From Blastomyces gilchristii SLH14081 (taxonomy: Eukaryota > Ascomycota > Eurotiomycetes > Onygenales > Ajellomycetaceae), in the NCBI RefSeq assembly GCF_000003855.2, contig NW_003101655.1, positions 124,001 through 188,000 of the forward strand: a stretch of DNA of 64,000 bases. Direction: 5' to 3'. Of this stretch, positions 11,416 through 22,599 are shown piece after piece. The notes under the pieces were generated by a model, which had not been told where the DNA came from, ran no database searches, and saw nothing but the letters and a program-made list of their open reading frames with translations. Every line of letters starts with the position of its first letter. Within the stretch, counting starts at the first letter, position 1. A program made the position numbers and the translations under genes.

Positions 11416-11980
11416 ATAATTTTATAAAAAAGCTAATTCAAAAGAAGTATAAATATTTTCAAACAGTTAAACTACTATATAAAGACTTAAAAATAGTTAG
11501 GTTTATAGTGATTAAATAAATTTTAAACTAATTTTAAATTTAATAAATAAAATTCAAAAAAATATGAATTTATTTATATTAAGTACTTATTTATATAAAT
11601 ATCTGTGATAATTAAATAGTTGATTTAACTGTAAAAAAAGATTCATAATTAAGTATTTTTATTTAAAAAATGATGTTTTGATCTTTTATAAAGAGAAGAA
11701 TAAAAGAGTTTTATTTAAAAAAGTAAAATAAAAACTGAAGAAATCAAAAGAAAAGTGTATAATATTCAAGATTTGAAATAAAACTCAAGTGAAAATTCTG
11801 TTCAATAAAATATAAAAAGAAAATATTATCATTTATAATTTAACTGAAATTTAGACATGAATATTTCAAATTTTATATACAAAGATTTAATAATATATTT
11901 CACTTAAAAAAGTATTTATTTTGCAATTTTAATAGAAATCTTGAGTATATTATAATACACTATGCATTATACAATGATTT

Positions 11981-12397
11981 CATCATGTATATCAAATCAC
12001 TTCATCACAAACTCGCTCAATTTTTCGAATAAGAACCCGCTGATAGATTCATTGAAAAGCCCTTGATTATACAAGCATTTTGACCTCATCACTGACTGCA
12101 TACCTCATGTGATGATGAAGTTATTCAGTCAAATATGAACCAGACTTCATTTGAAACTTCTGTGTGAAATTATCTCTCATTCACCTCTATCACATCACAA
12201 CCCCAGGTCAAATTATCATATAAATTGTAAGATAAAGAGACTTGATCATATGCATCAATCTTCTTAATTTTGAAAGATTCTGAATCTGTAATTCTGAAGA
12301 TATCTAAAGAGTAATATTCATGAAAACCCTGCCTATTTTTAATGTTTCAAAACATTAACATCAAGTTTCACTTATATATTATTCTTCTCAATCTGAC
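11981..12397. other. Less mutated stretch of unknown origin
   Basis: After LINE copy A fades at about 11980, the sequence keeps CC and CG dinucleotides (for example aactcgctcaatttttcg and caaccccaggtc) unlike the neighbouring elements. No reading frame of note and no match to the other repeats here. It ends abruptly at the Gypsy-1B LTR. Confidence 0.4.
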
Positions 12398-12689
12398 TGT
12401 AAGAGGCCTACGCTGAATAGATCGGTATAATATTTATAGATCTTATATAATAAAGTGAAAAATGTTAAAGAAGAAAAGAAAAGAGAAAGTGTGAGAATCA
12501 GTGATTGAAGTGAATATTTATACATGTATGTAGTAGCATACGCGGTGGAGCTTCGGGGCGGGAGAATTTATACGCGTTCATAGCAGCTGAGAATCAGTGA
12601 TTGAGAATTGTTGAGAATTGAAGCTTCTCATGAAATCTATGAAGTGTAATGAAGTAGTCTATATGATTGATTGAGTATAGCCTGTCATA
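12398..12689 (-). repeat. Gypsy-1B 3' LTR
   Basis: Starts tgtaagaggcctacgctg and ends cctgtcata. Retains some CpG (catacgcggtggagcttcgg near 12537), so it is less mutated than the copy A LTRs. Confidence 0.85.
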
Positions 12690-13960
12690 TTAGCCTCTCT
12701 CTTCCCTGATCATGCATAGTTCTCATCAGTCAAGAACTGCAGTCTCAGATAGTGCAGAACTCAGAGTTCAGATTGACTGATTATAACTGACTCATTTCAC
12801 AAGATATTGTCAGCTGCGGCTGTGAAATCTCTTATTGAGAATATTCTCAATCTCTCACTCAAGCTTATTATCTTCTTCTATGATCTCTGACAGCTGTCAG
12901 TCAGAAGTCAGTTGAGAAGAGAATGAGTCAGTGACAGCACAGCAGAGCAAGCTTATATGAAAGATATTATGAATCTCTGATAATGTGTCAAGATAATAGT
13001 TATAACTATCTAGAACTTTTATCACTTTATACTTAGTATAATGATAATTCAGTGTATGAGATGAATATGTAATTTATATATTCTTAAGATTTAATCATAC
13101 TAAGTCTTCTGTCTTATATTACTTAATGAGATCTCAGTGAATATTAATTTAATTCTCTTAATCTTGTTTTATAGTTGTTATGAAGATCTCTGCTCAGTCA
13201 CAGATATCTCAGAGCTTTATTACTATATTATCAGTAATCTGAATTGAACTGCAGAGATTCAGTGTGAAATGTATGATTTCTAGAAGATTTAATACTTTCA
13301 TGTGATAATCATGTGTAAGAAAGAACAGACTTATATCTGTTGAGATAGTATCTCAGCTGTTAATAGTAATTTCTATATGTAGAAGAAGATTATATCAATC
13401 ATCTTATAAGTAGTTATAGAACTTATAAAGATAATTCTTTATAGTCTGAATTATCTGTTCTGATACATTATCAGTCTCAGAGTGATAGATAGTTAATAAA
13501 CAGTATATAATCTTGAGAACTTGACAGATTCTTATTCAGAGAGTGCTCATGAATTAATGATCTTAATCTGATACTATAGATCTCAGTAATTTATATATCT
13601 GATAAAATGAGCTTTATAGAAAAGCTTCAGTAACTTATTCAGTATCTATCTTATTACAAGATTTTAACATCATATCTTTACTCAATTAGTTAATAATAAT
13701 CAGAATATTCTTACAACTCTTACTCTCAGAGAGATTGATAGTGAAGTTAATTATTATATCTTATCAGATTCTATGAAGAATATTAAGTAGTTTCAGTAGA
13801 CCTTTTCTACAGTTCTTTCATAAGATGATAGGGAAATAATAGTTATAGTTTTGAATAAAGTATCTGATGCTGTTTGATATCTCAGATTAGTAGAATTCTT
13901 GAGAGATTATTTAATACAGTTATTCATGACTCAGATATTCAGTTATATATAAGTCATGTA

Positions 13961-14466
13961 TAGACTGACCGTGTGACCGTGTCTGAGATCAGAATCAGAT
14001 TTTTTGATAGTCTTATTATTAATTTAACTGATCTCATTACACAGTTTTAATATTAGATAGTAGTCTCATACTGTCTCAGTGAGACTTACTGTCTACTCTT
14101 GTCACATTTTTCAAATAAGATCATGATTTTCACTTGTCAATTTAAATTATTTTTATTACTTTAAATGACTTTAAATCTCATTTGAGTGTTATCAAAAAGC
14201 ATTACTTTTTAAAAAATTAAAAATAGTCTAAAAAAAACCTTAAAATGTCTAAAAATAGTAACTTTATGTCAAGAATGAGACTAAATGAGATCAAATAAGA
14301 TCACTTTCTCATTTTTTTCAAGTCATGGTTCCATTTTAAGATCTGATATATAGTCACTTTGCATGTTTTTTTAATGACTAGTCCCAGCGGGATTCACATC
14401 AAGAAATGTATGAGATCAGATTAAATGAAATTAAATGTGAAATTCATGATTCTGACGGCCGGTCTA
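13961..14466 (-). mobile_element. MITE-like element M5 at a deletion junction
   Basis: 506 bp, starting TAGACTGACCGTGTGACCG and ending ggccggtcta. Flanks are gtcatgta and tatactga, so there is no 8-bp duplication. The left flank corresponds to about 6590 in Gypsy-1A, the right to about 8765: some 2.2 kb of Gypsy is missing exactly at this element. Confidence 0.88.
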
Positions 14467-14867
14467 TATACTGAAGGTTACAGTGGCTTATAACTGAAGA
14501 TTTAATTATTACATAGTAACATAGACTGCTGTCTATCATGACTTTCATATTATATATATTATCTATCACAGTAGATATAAGAATCACATTTATTATTATT
14601 TTCTCTTTAAATTATGATTATCTGATCTCTTCAAGCTTCTGTTTATGAATTTGAACAGAAGCTAATCTTTTCTCTGTTTCATTGAGATGTTCTCATAGTC
14701 ATCTTCTGAATTCTTCTTCAATATGACATGATTGACACAGACTGACACTGATTCATTCTTTAAGTGAGAAGATATGTAAACTGATTAGTAGTTGAAAGCA
14801 ATATGTTCTGATTAATTACAGTTGATACACACTTCTCATTGACATTAATCAGTGACTTCTTCAGAAG

Positions 14868-15373
14868 TAGACTGGCCGCCGGAATCATGAATTTCATGTT
14901 TAATTTCATTTAGTCTAATCTCATACATTTCTTGACATGAATCCCGCTGGGACTAGTCATTAAAAAAACATGCAAAGTGACTATATATCAGATTTCAAAA
15001 TGAAACCATGACTTGAAAAAAATGAGAAAGTGATCTTATTTAATCTCATTTAGTCTCATTCTTGAAATAAAGTTACTATTTTTAGATATTTTAAGGTTTT
15101 TTTTAGACTATTTTTAATTTTTTAAAAAGTAACACTTTTTGATAACACTTAAATGAGATTTAAAGTCATTTAAAGTAATCAAAATAATTTAAATTGAGAA
15201 GTGAAAATCATAATCTCATTTGAAAAATGTGATAAGAGTAGACAGTAAGTTTCACTGAGACAGTATGAAACTACTATCTAATGTTAAAGCTATGTAATGA
15301 GATTAGTTGAATTAATAATGAAACTATCAAAAATTCTGATTCTGATCTCAGACACGGTCATACAGTCAGTCTA
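14868..15373 (+). mobile_element. MITE-like element M6 at a deletion junction
   Basis: 506 bp, TAGACTGGCCGCCGG to cagtcta. Flanks ttcagaag and gttaactc do not match. The left flank is Gypsy-1 (equivalent to about 9448 in copy A), whereas the right flank is a LINE tail. Confidence 0.88.
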
Positions 15374-15486
15374 GTTAACTCTATAGATATTAGAAAAACT
15401 CTGAGAACTTTTAGTTCTCAGATAAATATCATAGTCTATGACTGTATACATCTATAATTGAAGAATAATAATAATAATAATAATAA
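15374..15486 (+). mobile_element. LINE tail fragment
   Basis: Matches the last 110 bp of the LINE 3' end (agaactttt-agttctcag, then gactgtatacatctataattg) and ends in (AAT)n. Its left edge is M6, its right side returns to Gypsy-1 at the equivalent of about 10640 in copy A. Confidence 0.75.
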
Positions 15487-16023
15487 GTATTTCTTTGATA
15501 TTTACATTATATTCATATTTAATTCTGTTGATATTGAAATTATCTATGTAGAGATTTCTTATTGAGATAATTATTGAATTTCTTTGTATTGATATTATTA
15601 AGTTGTATTCATATCAGCTATCTGTTATTATTATAATTTTAACATTGCTTAAAGTTATTGTGATACTGTGTCTATACTCATATTTAAGAGTTCTCTTATA
15701 TTATCAGTAGACATAGCTATATTGTTCATCAGATGTGTGATATCTATGAAATCTGAAAAAGTGTAATCATATAAATATCTCATATATCTAAGATATCAGA
15801 ACTCTCAAATCTTTCACTGATATTCTCTTTATAAGATCTTGTTAGAGAGTCAGAATAACTGATGAGTAAGCTTCTATCTAGAAACTCAGTGTCTGCTTAA
15901 CTGATTGAGACTCAGTATCTAATTAACTGATTAATTATTTCTCTACTTCTTATGCATTGTTACACATTCAGATATCTCAGTAGGTAATCATTTCTAATGA
16001 GAAGATAATGAACATTTTCCAAG

Positions 16024-16307
16024 TGTAAGAGGCCTATACTGAATAGATTGATATGATATTTATAGGTCTTATAATACAAAAGTGAAAAACATTAGAGAAG
16101 GAAAAGAAAGAGAAAGTGTGAAAATCAGTGATAAGAGTGAATATTTATATGCGTACGCGGTGGAGCTTTGAGGCGGAAGAATAGAAATTCCTGATGTTTT
16201 TCAGCTGAGGATCAGCGACCGAGAATCAGAGCTTCGGGGCGGGAGAATAGAAGTCTATGAAGTGTAATAAAATAGTCTATATAATTGATCGGGTGAAGCC
16301 CGTCACA
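16024..16307 (-). repeat. Gypsy-1B 5' LTR
   Basis: Starts tgtaagaggcctatactg and ends agcccgtcaca. Retains gcgtacgcggtggagctt, like its partner. Confidence 0.85.
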
Positions 16308-16699
16308 GAAATGAAGAAGAGACTCTTTCTCTGATTATATGATTTGAGTTTATCTTTATAACTCTCAGAGTATAGTTCATACAGGTCTTTTCAAATCTAA
16401 TAGCAAAGAGAAGAATTGAAGCTTAAATTTTTATTGCTTTAATAGAAGATGATTTAAATACTCTTAGAATTCTTCTCAAAGCTCTGTTTTATAAACTTTG
16501 AAAGAGTTCAGTGAAATTTTCTTAATTATTTTATTAAACTTGAACTTTATAATCAGCTACTGAGATGATACAGACTATATATAACTATCTTATCTTCTGA
16601 AAAGATAGATCTCTCTCTGTATTTAATAGTCTGATTATACTATTTAATAGTCTTTCTATCTTAATAGTTCTTTGTTGAATATAATATTTAAAATTTAAC

Positions 16700-17600
16700 T
16701 TAAAGTTTAATCATACTTCTAATCATTTAATATTCAAACTGAGTTTAATCTCTTTATTTAAAAGAGTTAGATATAGTTTTTTCTTATTAAATCTGAAGAA
16801 AAAATGAATTTACTTAGTTTTATTCATATTAAATTGAATTTAATTGATATCTGCTCTAATAAAGATTTTCTTTACTGCTTTTTCAATCACTTCTAAATTC
16901 TCTTTGATTGTTTTTAAACTGTAGACTAGATCAATATTATTTATATAACTTAAAGATCTCACTATTTTTATCTCTCTATTCTTAAATAGATATACAGTGT
17001 ATATTGTAAATAAAACAGATAAGATTGAGAATTCTTACAGTACTTCTATTTTTATCTCAGTCTTATCTTATTTCATTTTATTAAAGAATTATTACATGAT
17101 TCTTTTAAATATAAAATAGTTAACTCATTTTATTAGAGAAAGTAATAGTTTTTATATCTTCAAAGTTCAAATCATCTTTGACTTTGAAACATAATTAAAT
17201 GTATTCTTTATATTAATAAAAACTGTAGTTAAGACCAGATCTTCATACTTTACTATTTAAATGTTATAAATAACTGAGAGAACAGTGTTAATTATAGAAT
17301 ATTATTTTCTATCTCTTATTTATTCAATAAATAGAAGAGAATCACTAATAAAGCTTATAAAAGATAGTTTAGTAGCTATTATCCTTTCTAAAATCTTTCT
17401 CAGACAGTTCAATGAAGATATTACTTTATATAACTTAGAAATTAAAGCTTTTCTATTAAATTTTATAAGAATGACTTCAGTGACTTCTCTTCAGTATTCA
17501 GAATAATAATTATTCTGTAAGAGATTGAAAAAAAGCTCAAAATATTTATTCTTTAAGTAGAAATATATATTTTAAATAATTAAGTGATTAATTGAATCAG
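16700..17600 (-). pseudogene. LINE copy C reverse transcriptase remnant
   Basis: Aligns along its length with the better preserved reverse transcriptase at 58827-59507 (for example the stretch at 17281-17370 against 59397-59486). Reading is interrupted by many stops. The plus-strand open frame at 17285-17506 is a mirror of this domain and not a gene. Confidence 0.65.
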
Positions 17601-18479
17601 GCCCTGCAGCAGTTTTAATTAAACTTGAGAAGATAGCTAACTCTAGTTTATCTTATATAAGTTCAGATTATTTCCAGTTATTTTTATTAATATAGTTATA
17701 AAGATATATATTCTCTTTCTATGAATCTGAATCTGATGAGTTTTGAAAGAGAATTCTTATAAAAGGTTGATATTTTTTCTCAAAAGAATTTACTATACAT
17801 GATTTATTCTAAAACTTATATTCTAAGACTGAAAGTTTTACTACACTTCTTGTTTTAGTATTGTTAAAGACTTTAAAAACTTCTTTTTCTTATACTTCTT
17901 TATGAAATTTGTTTCAGCAGTCTGTTTTAACTCTTTTAATATCTGAAAAATATTCATTTCTGATAGCTTTGAACTCTTTATTAGATATTATATCATTCTT
18001 TCAATCTCTTCTAGTAGTGACTAATTATTTTCTTTTAAATATAATATTCTCATTTTATCAAGATTTGAAATACTCAGAAGACTTTTTCTTTGAAATATTT
18101 TCTCTAATACTTGTTAGAATAATGAATATAATCAGTTTTACTCTATTCTATATATTTTATTTGAGATATCTTGACTGAGATTTCAATAAAGCTTACTCTG
18201 CTTTTCAGATTTTAGCAGTTTTATACTTTTTTCAACTACTTTTCAATCAGCTTTTTCAAAGTTGTATTGATTAGAGAGAAGAGAATTTTCACTTATTTAT
18301 TTTTCACTCAGTTTAATATTAAATTAAATAATATCATGATCTGATTCTAATGTCTTATTTGAATTAATAAATCAGTTTACAAGTCTTTTTTCAATTAGAT
18401 TTTATAATATGAAGATTAAATCTATAATAGATTTCTGTTTTATATCTTTTCTAAAGAATGTTTATTGATCAGACTTGTT

Positions 18480-18640
18480 AACTAAATCTATTAAATGTTC
18501 AAAGATTTATTTAATCAGATTATCTGCTCTTACTGCTCTTTTACATTCTGAATTTCATCAGAGATGATATGCATTGAAATCTTCTATAATTATAGAGTTT
18601 CTTAATGAAGTTATATTCAGAAATCCTCTATTAATTATTC
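18480..18640 (-). pseudogene. LINE APE-type endonuclease remnant
   Basis: Minus-strand reading gives IIIEDFNAYH followed by an NSECKRA-like block, matching the GDFNAHH motif of the apurinic-type endonucleases of LINEs, with Gly to Glu and His to Tyr changes. Two stops sit where Trp is expected. Confidence 0.65.
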
Positions 18641-19469
18641 AGATATTGTTATTTTTCTTCAATGACTTTTCATTATAGATATTTATAAGTTGTATAGTAT
18701 TAAACTTATTCTCTTTATCTATAATATTACTTACTAGAATATCAGAGTTAGATATGATATTAAATCTTAGATTAAATTAATATCTTAATCTCTTTCTTTC
18801 ATAGATCACTACTCTTGACTTTATCTCAGACTTTTGAGATAAAAAGTAGTAGTAGCTGAAAAGAAATGATGTATATTTACTCAGTATTAAAATTCAGTTT
18901 CTGAAGAAGTATAAAATTAATCTTTTATTTAAATACAATTTGAAGATAAGAATAAATACAATTTAAGTTTCTATTCACATTATTTTGAATAAATGTGATT
19001 TTTAAAGAGTTTTTAAATTTTTTTATTATTTTTATTGTATATTCATACTAAAGAAGAGTAGAGATAGAGTAGAATCTAATCACTATTATCAGATAGTGAA
19101 TTATAACTATTTTAAAAAGCAGGAATCTTAACTGCTTATATTCTATCTAGTTTATTATCAGAGTTATTTCTCAATTCTCTAATCTAAACAGATATTTAAG
19201 AATTCAAATTCTATTTACATTTAACTGAAGAATTGAAGTTTGAAGATTTAAATAGTTAAGAGTTTCTTCTTTATAAGCTTGTAGATATAGATTTACTGAC
19301 TTGACTGTTCTCTTCAGTTTTAGATTAACTTTGAGCTTGATCTTTTCTTCAGTTCTTTTGAGTTCTTGAAGTAAACATGCATTCTTTTAAGCTAGATGTA
19401 TATTTTTCTTTACAATTAGAGTATTTAAGCAGAGTATATTAACATATTTTATCTCTTTTTAAACATATT

Positions 19470-19535
19470 TCACATTTATACTCACTAGTTTTATAATCTC
19501 TAGCATAGAATATACATTTTTGAGTCTCTGAAATA
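19470..19535 (-). pseudogene. LINE ORF1 zinc-cluster remnant
   Basis: Minus-strand reading KCIFYARDYKTSEYKCEIC retains the spacing of the Cys/His clusters of fungal LINE ORF1 proteins; several expected Cys or His now read Tyr (TGC to TAC, CAC to TAC). Nucleic-acid binding role inferred from the family. Confidence 0.5.
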
Positions 19536-20445
19536 AGAGATTGTAAAGTGTTCATATCTTTAACAGTTTAAACACTGTGTTTATGCTTTGAGATTCATTC
19601 TTGAGTCTTTGTATTCATGAACTCTCATTTTCAAATGTGTCACTCTTACTTCAGAGTTTTTTAATTGTTCAAGTGTCTTTATATATACTAGAACAGAGGC
19701 ATTTCTTCTACTTTATCTGAACTTAATTGCATTTAGTTATACAGACTTTTTTCTCAGTTGAATAGAATTGTATTCTTCTAATTAATTTTTGAGAAGTAGT
19801 ATTTCTTTCCCACAGTCAAAAATTTCAACTAAAATATTATGAAGAATGAATTTATCTCACTTTTCATCTCTCTTAGATAGAATTGTTATGTTTAACAAAG
19901 ATTCTATTACTGATTTTCAGAGATTCTCATTTTAAAAGAGAAATTCTGTACTGAATTCAGGTATTGTAGTCAGAATAATGAAATTTTCAAAGAAAGATAA
20001 CTCAATTGAAGCTATAACTGATTTTTGAACTTTAATATCAGTCATTAACTAAGAAAAGAACTACTGATTAATTTCATTTCTAATTCTGAAAATGAGATTT
20101 AAGTTTAACTTGTTTCTTTGCAAGATCTTCTGATTTAAGACTTTGAGAATAAGTCTTCTATTTCTGAAGATTTAAAAGTGTTTTTCTTTTCACATTTTTT
20201 TCTCTTCTTTCTTATAAAGAGAAGTATGAGCATTTTTCTTCTGAGTATTTTCAAAATTTTAAGCAGGTTTTGAAATAGCAGATTTAGAATTATCTTTTCT
20301 TACAGTTTCTTTTCTTTTCTTTTTTATCTACTGTATCTATTTTTAAGACTTTGTTTCTTTTTCTATGTCATGTTACTTTCTAAACAGTTTCAAATGTATC
20401 AGAAGATATTAAAAATGCTATAATTTATAAGAGGTTTTTATATTA

Positions 20446-20705
20446 TGTAAGAAATCCCGCTTCTCATGAATTCTTTATCTCTATTTCTATCTCTCGCGTA
20501 ACTAATAGAGTTAGCAGCCCTTGACTACACACAACTATATAGACTGAAGTTCATGAATACTATTCATAACTCAGCTTTGAATACTAATATACATTTGATC
20601 TCTACATTTTATCTTTTCTACTGTGAATACTTCTAGTAGTTAACAGTATATATTATGTCAAGCTGCAAACATCTGAATAATCATCTGTGAGCACTTATTC
20701 TTATA
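20446..20705 (+). repeat. Gypsy-3D 5' LTR
   Basis: Starts tgtaagaaatcccgcttctc and ends cttattcttata. Matches 30449-30706 and, inverted, 53763-54020. The 8-bp LTR termini are inverted copies (TGTAAGAA / TTCTTACA). Confidence 0.9.
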
Positions 20706-22599
20706 TTTCAAGCTCAGTCAGTCAGTAACTGCTCATTATAACTGAAAGAATTAGAAACTACATACTTCAATCTCTGTGAACTCTACTGCAGACACTCAGA
20801 AGCAGTCATCTGAATTATGAATAATCTCTATAAAAGAAGTCTCAGAGAACTTATCAATCACTTATAAGATATTATTCTCTACATCTGTAACAGAGCAACT
20901 CTCTGAACTTATAAATAAATCAATCTCAGTGAAGAATATTCTTGAGCATCTCTCACAGAATCAAGCTATTTTTCTATAAGAAATGCTTACTATCTGTAAA
21001 CACTCTTAAACTGAGTTTTTAAACATAATCTTTAGAAATATCTGTGAACTGAAAAGAAACTTTCTTAAGCTGTGATCACTTAAGATTACTTACTGAATCA
21101 TAATCTATAAAAGCTTTTATAAGTTTGTATTTGAAATTAACTCACAAGCTCAGCTGTGTGATATGAAAGATGAAGAAGCTGTCATCTATATGATAACAGA
21201 TCTCTACTACACTGAAGTCAAGAACTGACTAAACTATCTAGAGAATAATCATGAGAGATCTCACTAATCTGTTTTCAAGATCTATCTAGAGAATAAGTTA
21301 AGAGACTCTATAAACTGAACAGAGAACATCTGAACTACAATTATCAATATTAGAAAAAGAGGTGAGAAATCTGATAAAGACTACTCATAGTGCTTCATAG
21401 AATTATAATATAAATTAAGATCTGTAAAAACAGAGTTCTGAAATAAGATCTGAATAATAATATTTATAAAGAGACTGAATAAAGATATACAGAATAAGCT
21501 TATTAAGTAAGACTCTAAGCTCTTGACTCTGAAGAAACTGATAACTCTCATTCACTACTTACAGATTACTATAAGAGTCATAGATCTGTGAAGAGTGAAT
21601 TATCAACTGACTCTGTAAGAATCAGAATAACAGAGAACAGATTTATTAGAAAAAGATAATAAGATATAGAGAGATTCATATCTAACTGCTGAGTAGAGAG
21701 AGAGAGCTTCATAAGCTTTTATAAATAGAGTGTATAATAGAGAGATTAAGAAAAAGAGTCTCTACTTTATCTATTCTAAATCAGAATATCTCTGTACAAA
21801 CTGTTCAGATAAATCAAAATAGAAATTTAAGAAGTTATAGACAGAGTCAGCAACAGCCTTCTTAAGAGTCTTAAAACTGACATCTGAATCTGTTACTTCT
21901 TCAATGAAAATGCTTACTTATAGAGAGAGACTGTATTATAATACTGCTGCTCTGCAAGTATGAAAAGTATTAATAAACTCAGAATTTCAGGTCACTGTAG
22001 TGTCTCTAAAGCTCATGAAGTAAATAAGCTGAGTGATGAAAACTGAGAATCTGCTCTTATAATAAGCAGAGTGTGAGAACTCAGATCTGAGAGCTAAAAG
22101 ACTTATAAGAGTTATCTTTGAATTATAAGATCTCTTCAGAATCTGAAGAAGATTTGTAAAAACTATAATTATTACAGATATCACAGATGACATGTACTTG
22201 AGACTTATATCACTTCAAAGACATAATTCACACATAGCTGTCTGTAAGTCAGGTTTATACTTTCAATCAGTGTTGATAGACTTACTTATAAAGATAGAAT
22301 CAGTTAATACTGTAGAGTTAATTAGAGAAGATAAGCTTATCTATATAATAACTTTACAAATATCTGAGAACTTTGCAGTCATGAAAACTGAGCTTTAAAT
22401 ATCAGAGAAATACTGAGATCTTGCAGAGATGTTCAGTTCAGCTAAGATAACTAAGCTTTCTTCTCATTATAAGAAGAATCTGATAATAGATTTAATAGAA
22501 GAATAGAAATCCTTCTGAGAATTAATCTATAAGCTCTCTTATTATAAGATAAAGATCTTACAGATCTATATAAAGAAGAATCTGAAGAATAACTTTATT

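Larger units (their letters stand above)
3050..11980 (+). mobile_element. LINE copy A (3' half, plus strand), split by Gypsy-1 copy A
   Basis: Two pieces, 3050-3507 and 11416-11980, align in order with the 3' part of LINE copy B at 58430-57400 read on the minus strand. They cover the RNase H region and the start of the C-terminal Cys/His knuckle region. Between them sits Gypsy-1 copy A, flanked by the 5-bp duplication ATAAT. The LINE is therefore the older insertion. It is the most strongly AT-shifted LINE copy in the window, and no complete reading frame remains. Confidence 0.75.
12398..16307 (-). mobile_element. Gypsy-1 copy B, internally deleted, without target duplication
   Basis: LTRs at 12398-12689 and 16024-16307 match the other Gypsy-1 LTRs. 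The interior is only about 3.3 kb and lacks the reverse transcriptase and much of gag; both losses coincide with MITE copies M5 and M6. The bases next to the LTRs are CTGAC on the left and GAAAT on the right, so no 5-bp duplication is present; the right flank is LINE, the left is not. The copy is best explained as a product of recombination after insertion. Confidence 0.8.
16308..20300 (-). mobile_element. LINE copy C (Tad1/jockey-like non-LTR retrotransposon), minus strand
   Basis: On the minus strand, from right to left: an ORF1-type Cys/His cluster (19535-19470), an endonuclease (about 18640-18480), and reverse transcriptase (about 17600-16700) aligning with copy B at 59507-58827. It supplies the 5' part missing from copy B. 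The 3' part (RNase H and tail) is cut off at the Gypsy-1B LTR. Stops and frameshifts occur throughout. Domain order and motifs fit the fungal Tad1 group; the assignment to that group is inference. Confidence 0.75.

Noticed and set aside
22192..22398. A separate small gene within Gypsy-3D
   Set aside because: Lies in the protease/linker part of the decayed Gypsy-3 polyprotein on the same strand; the opposite-strand frame at 21987-22193 and the frame at 61985-62191 are mirrors of it.
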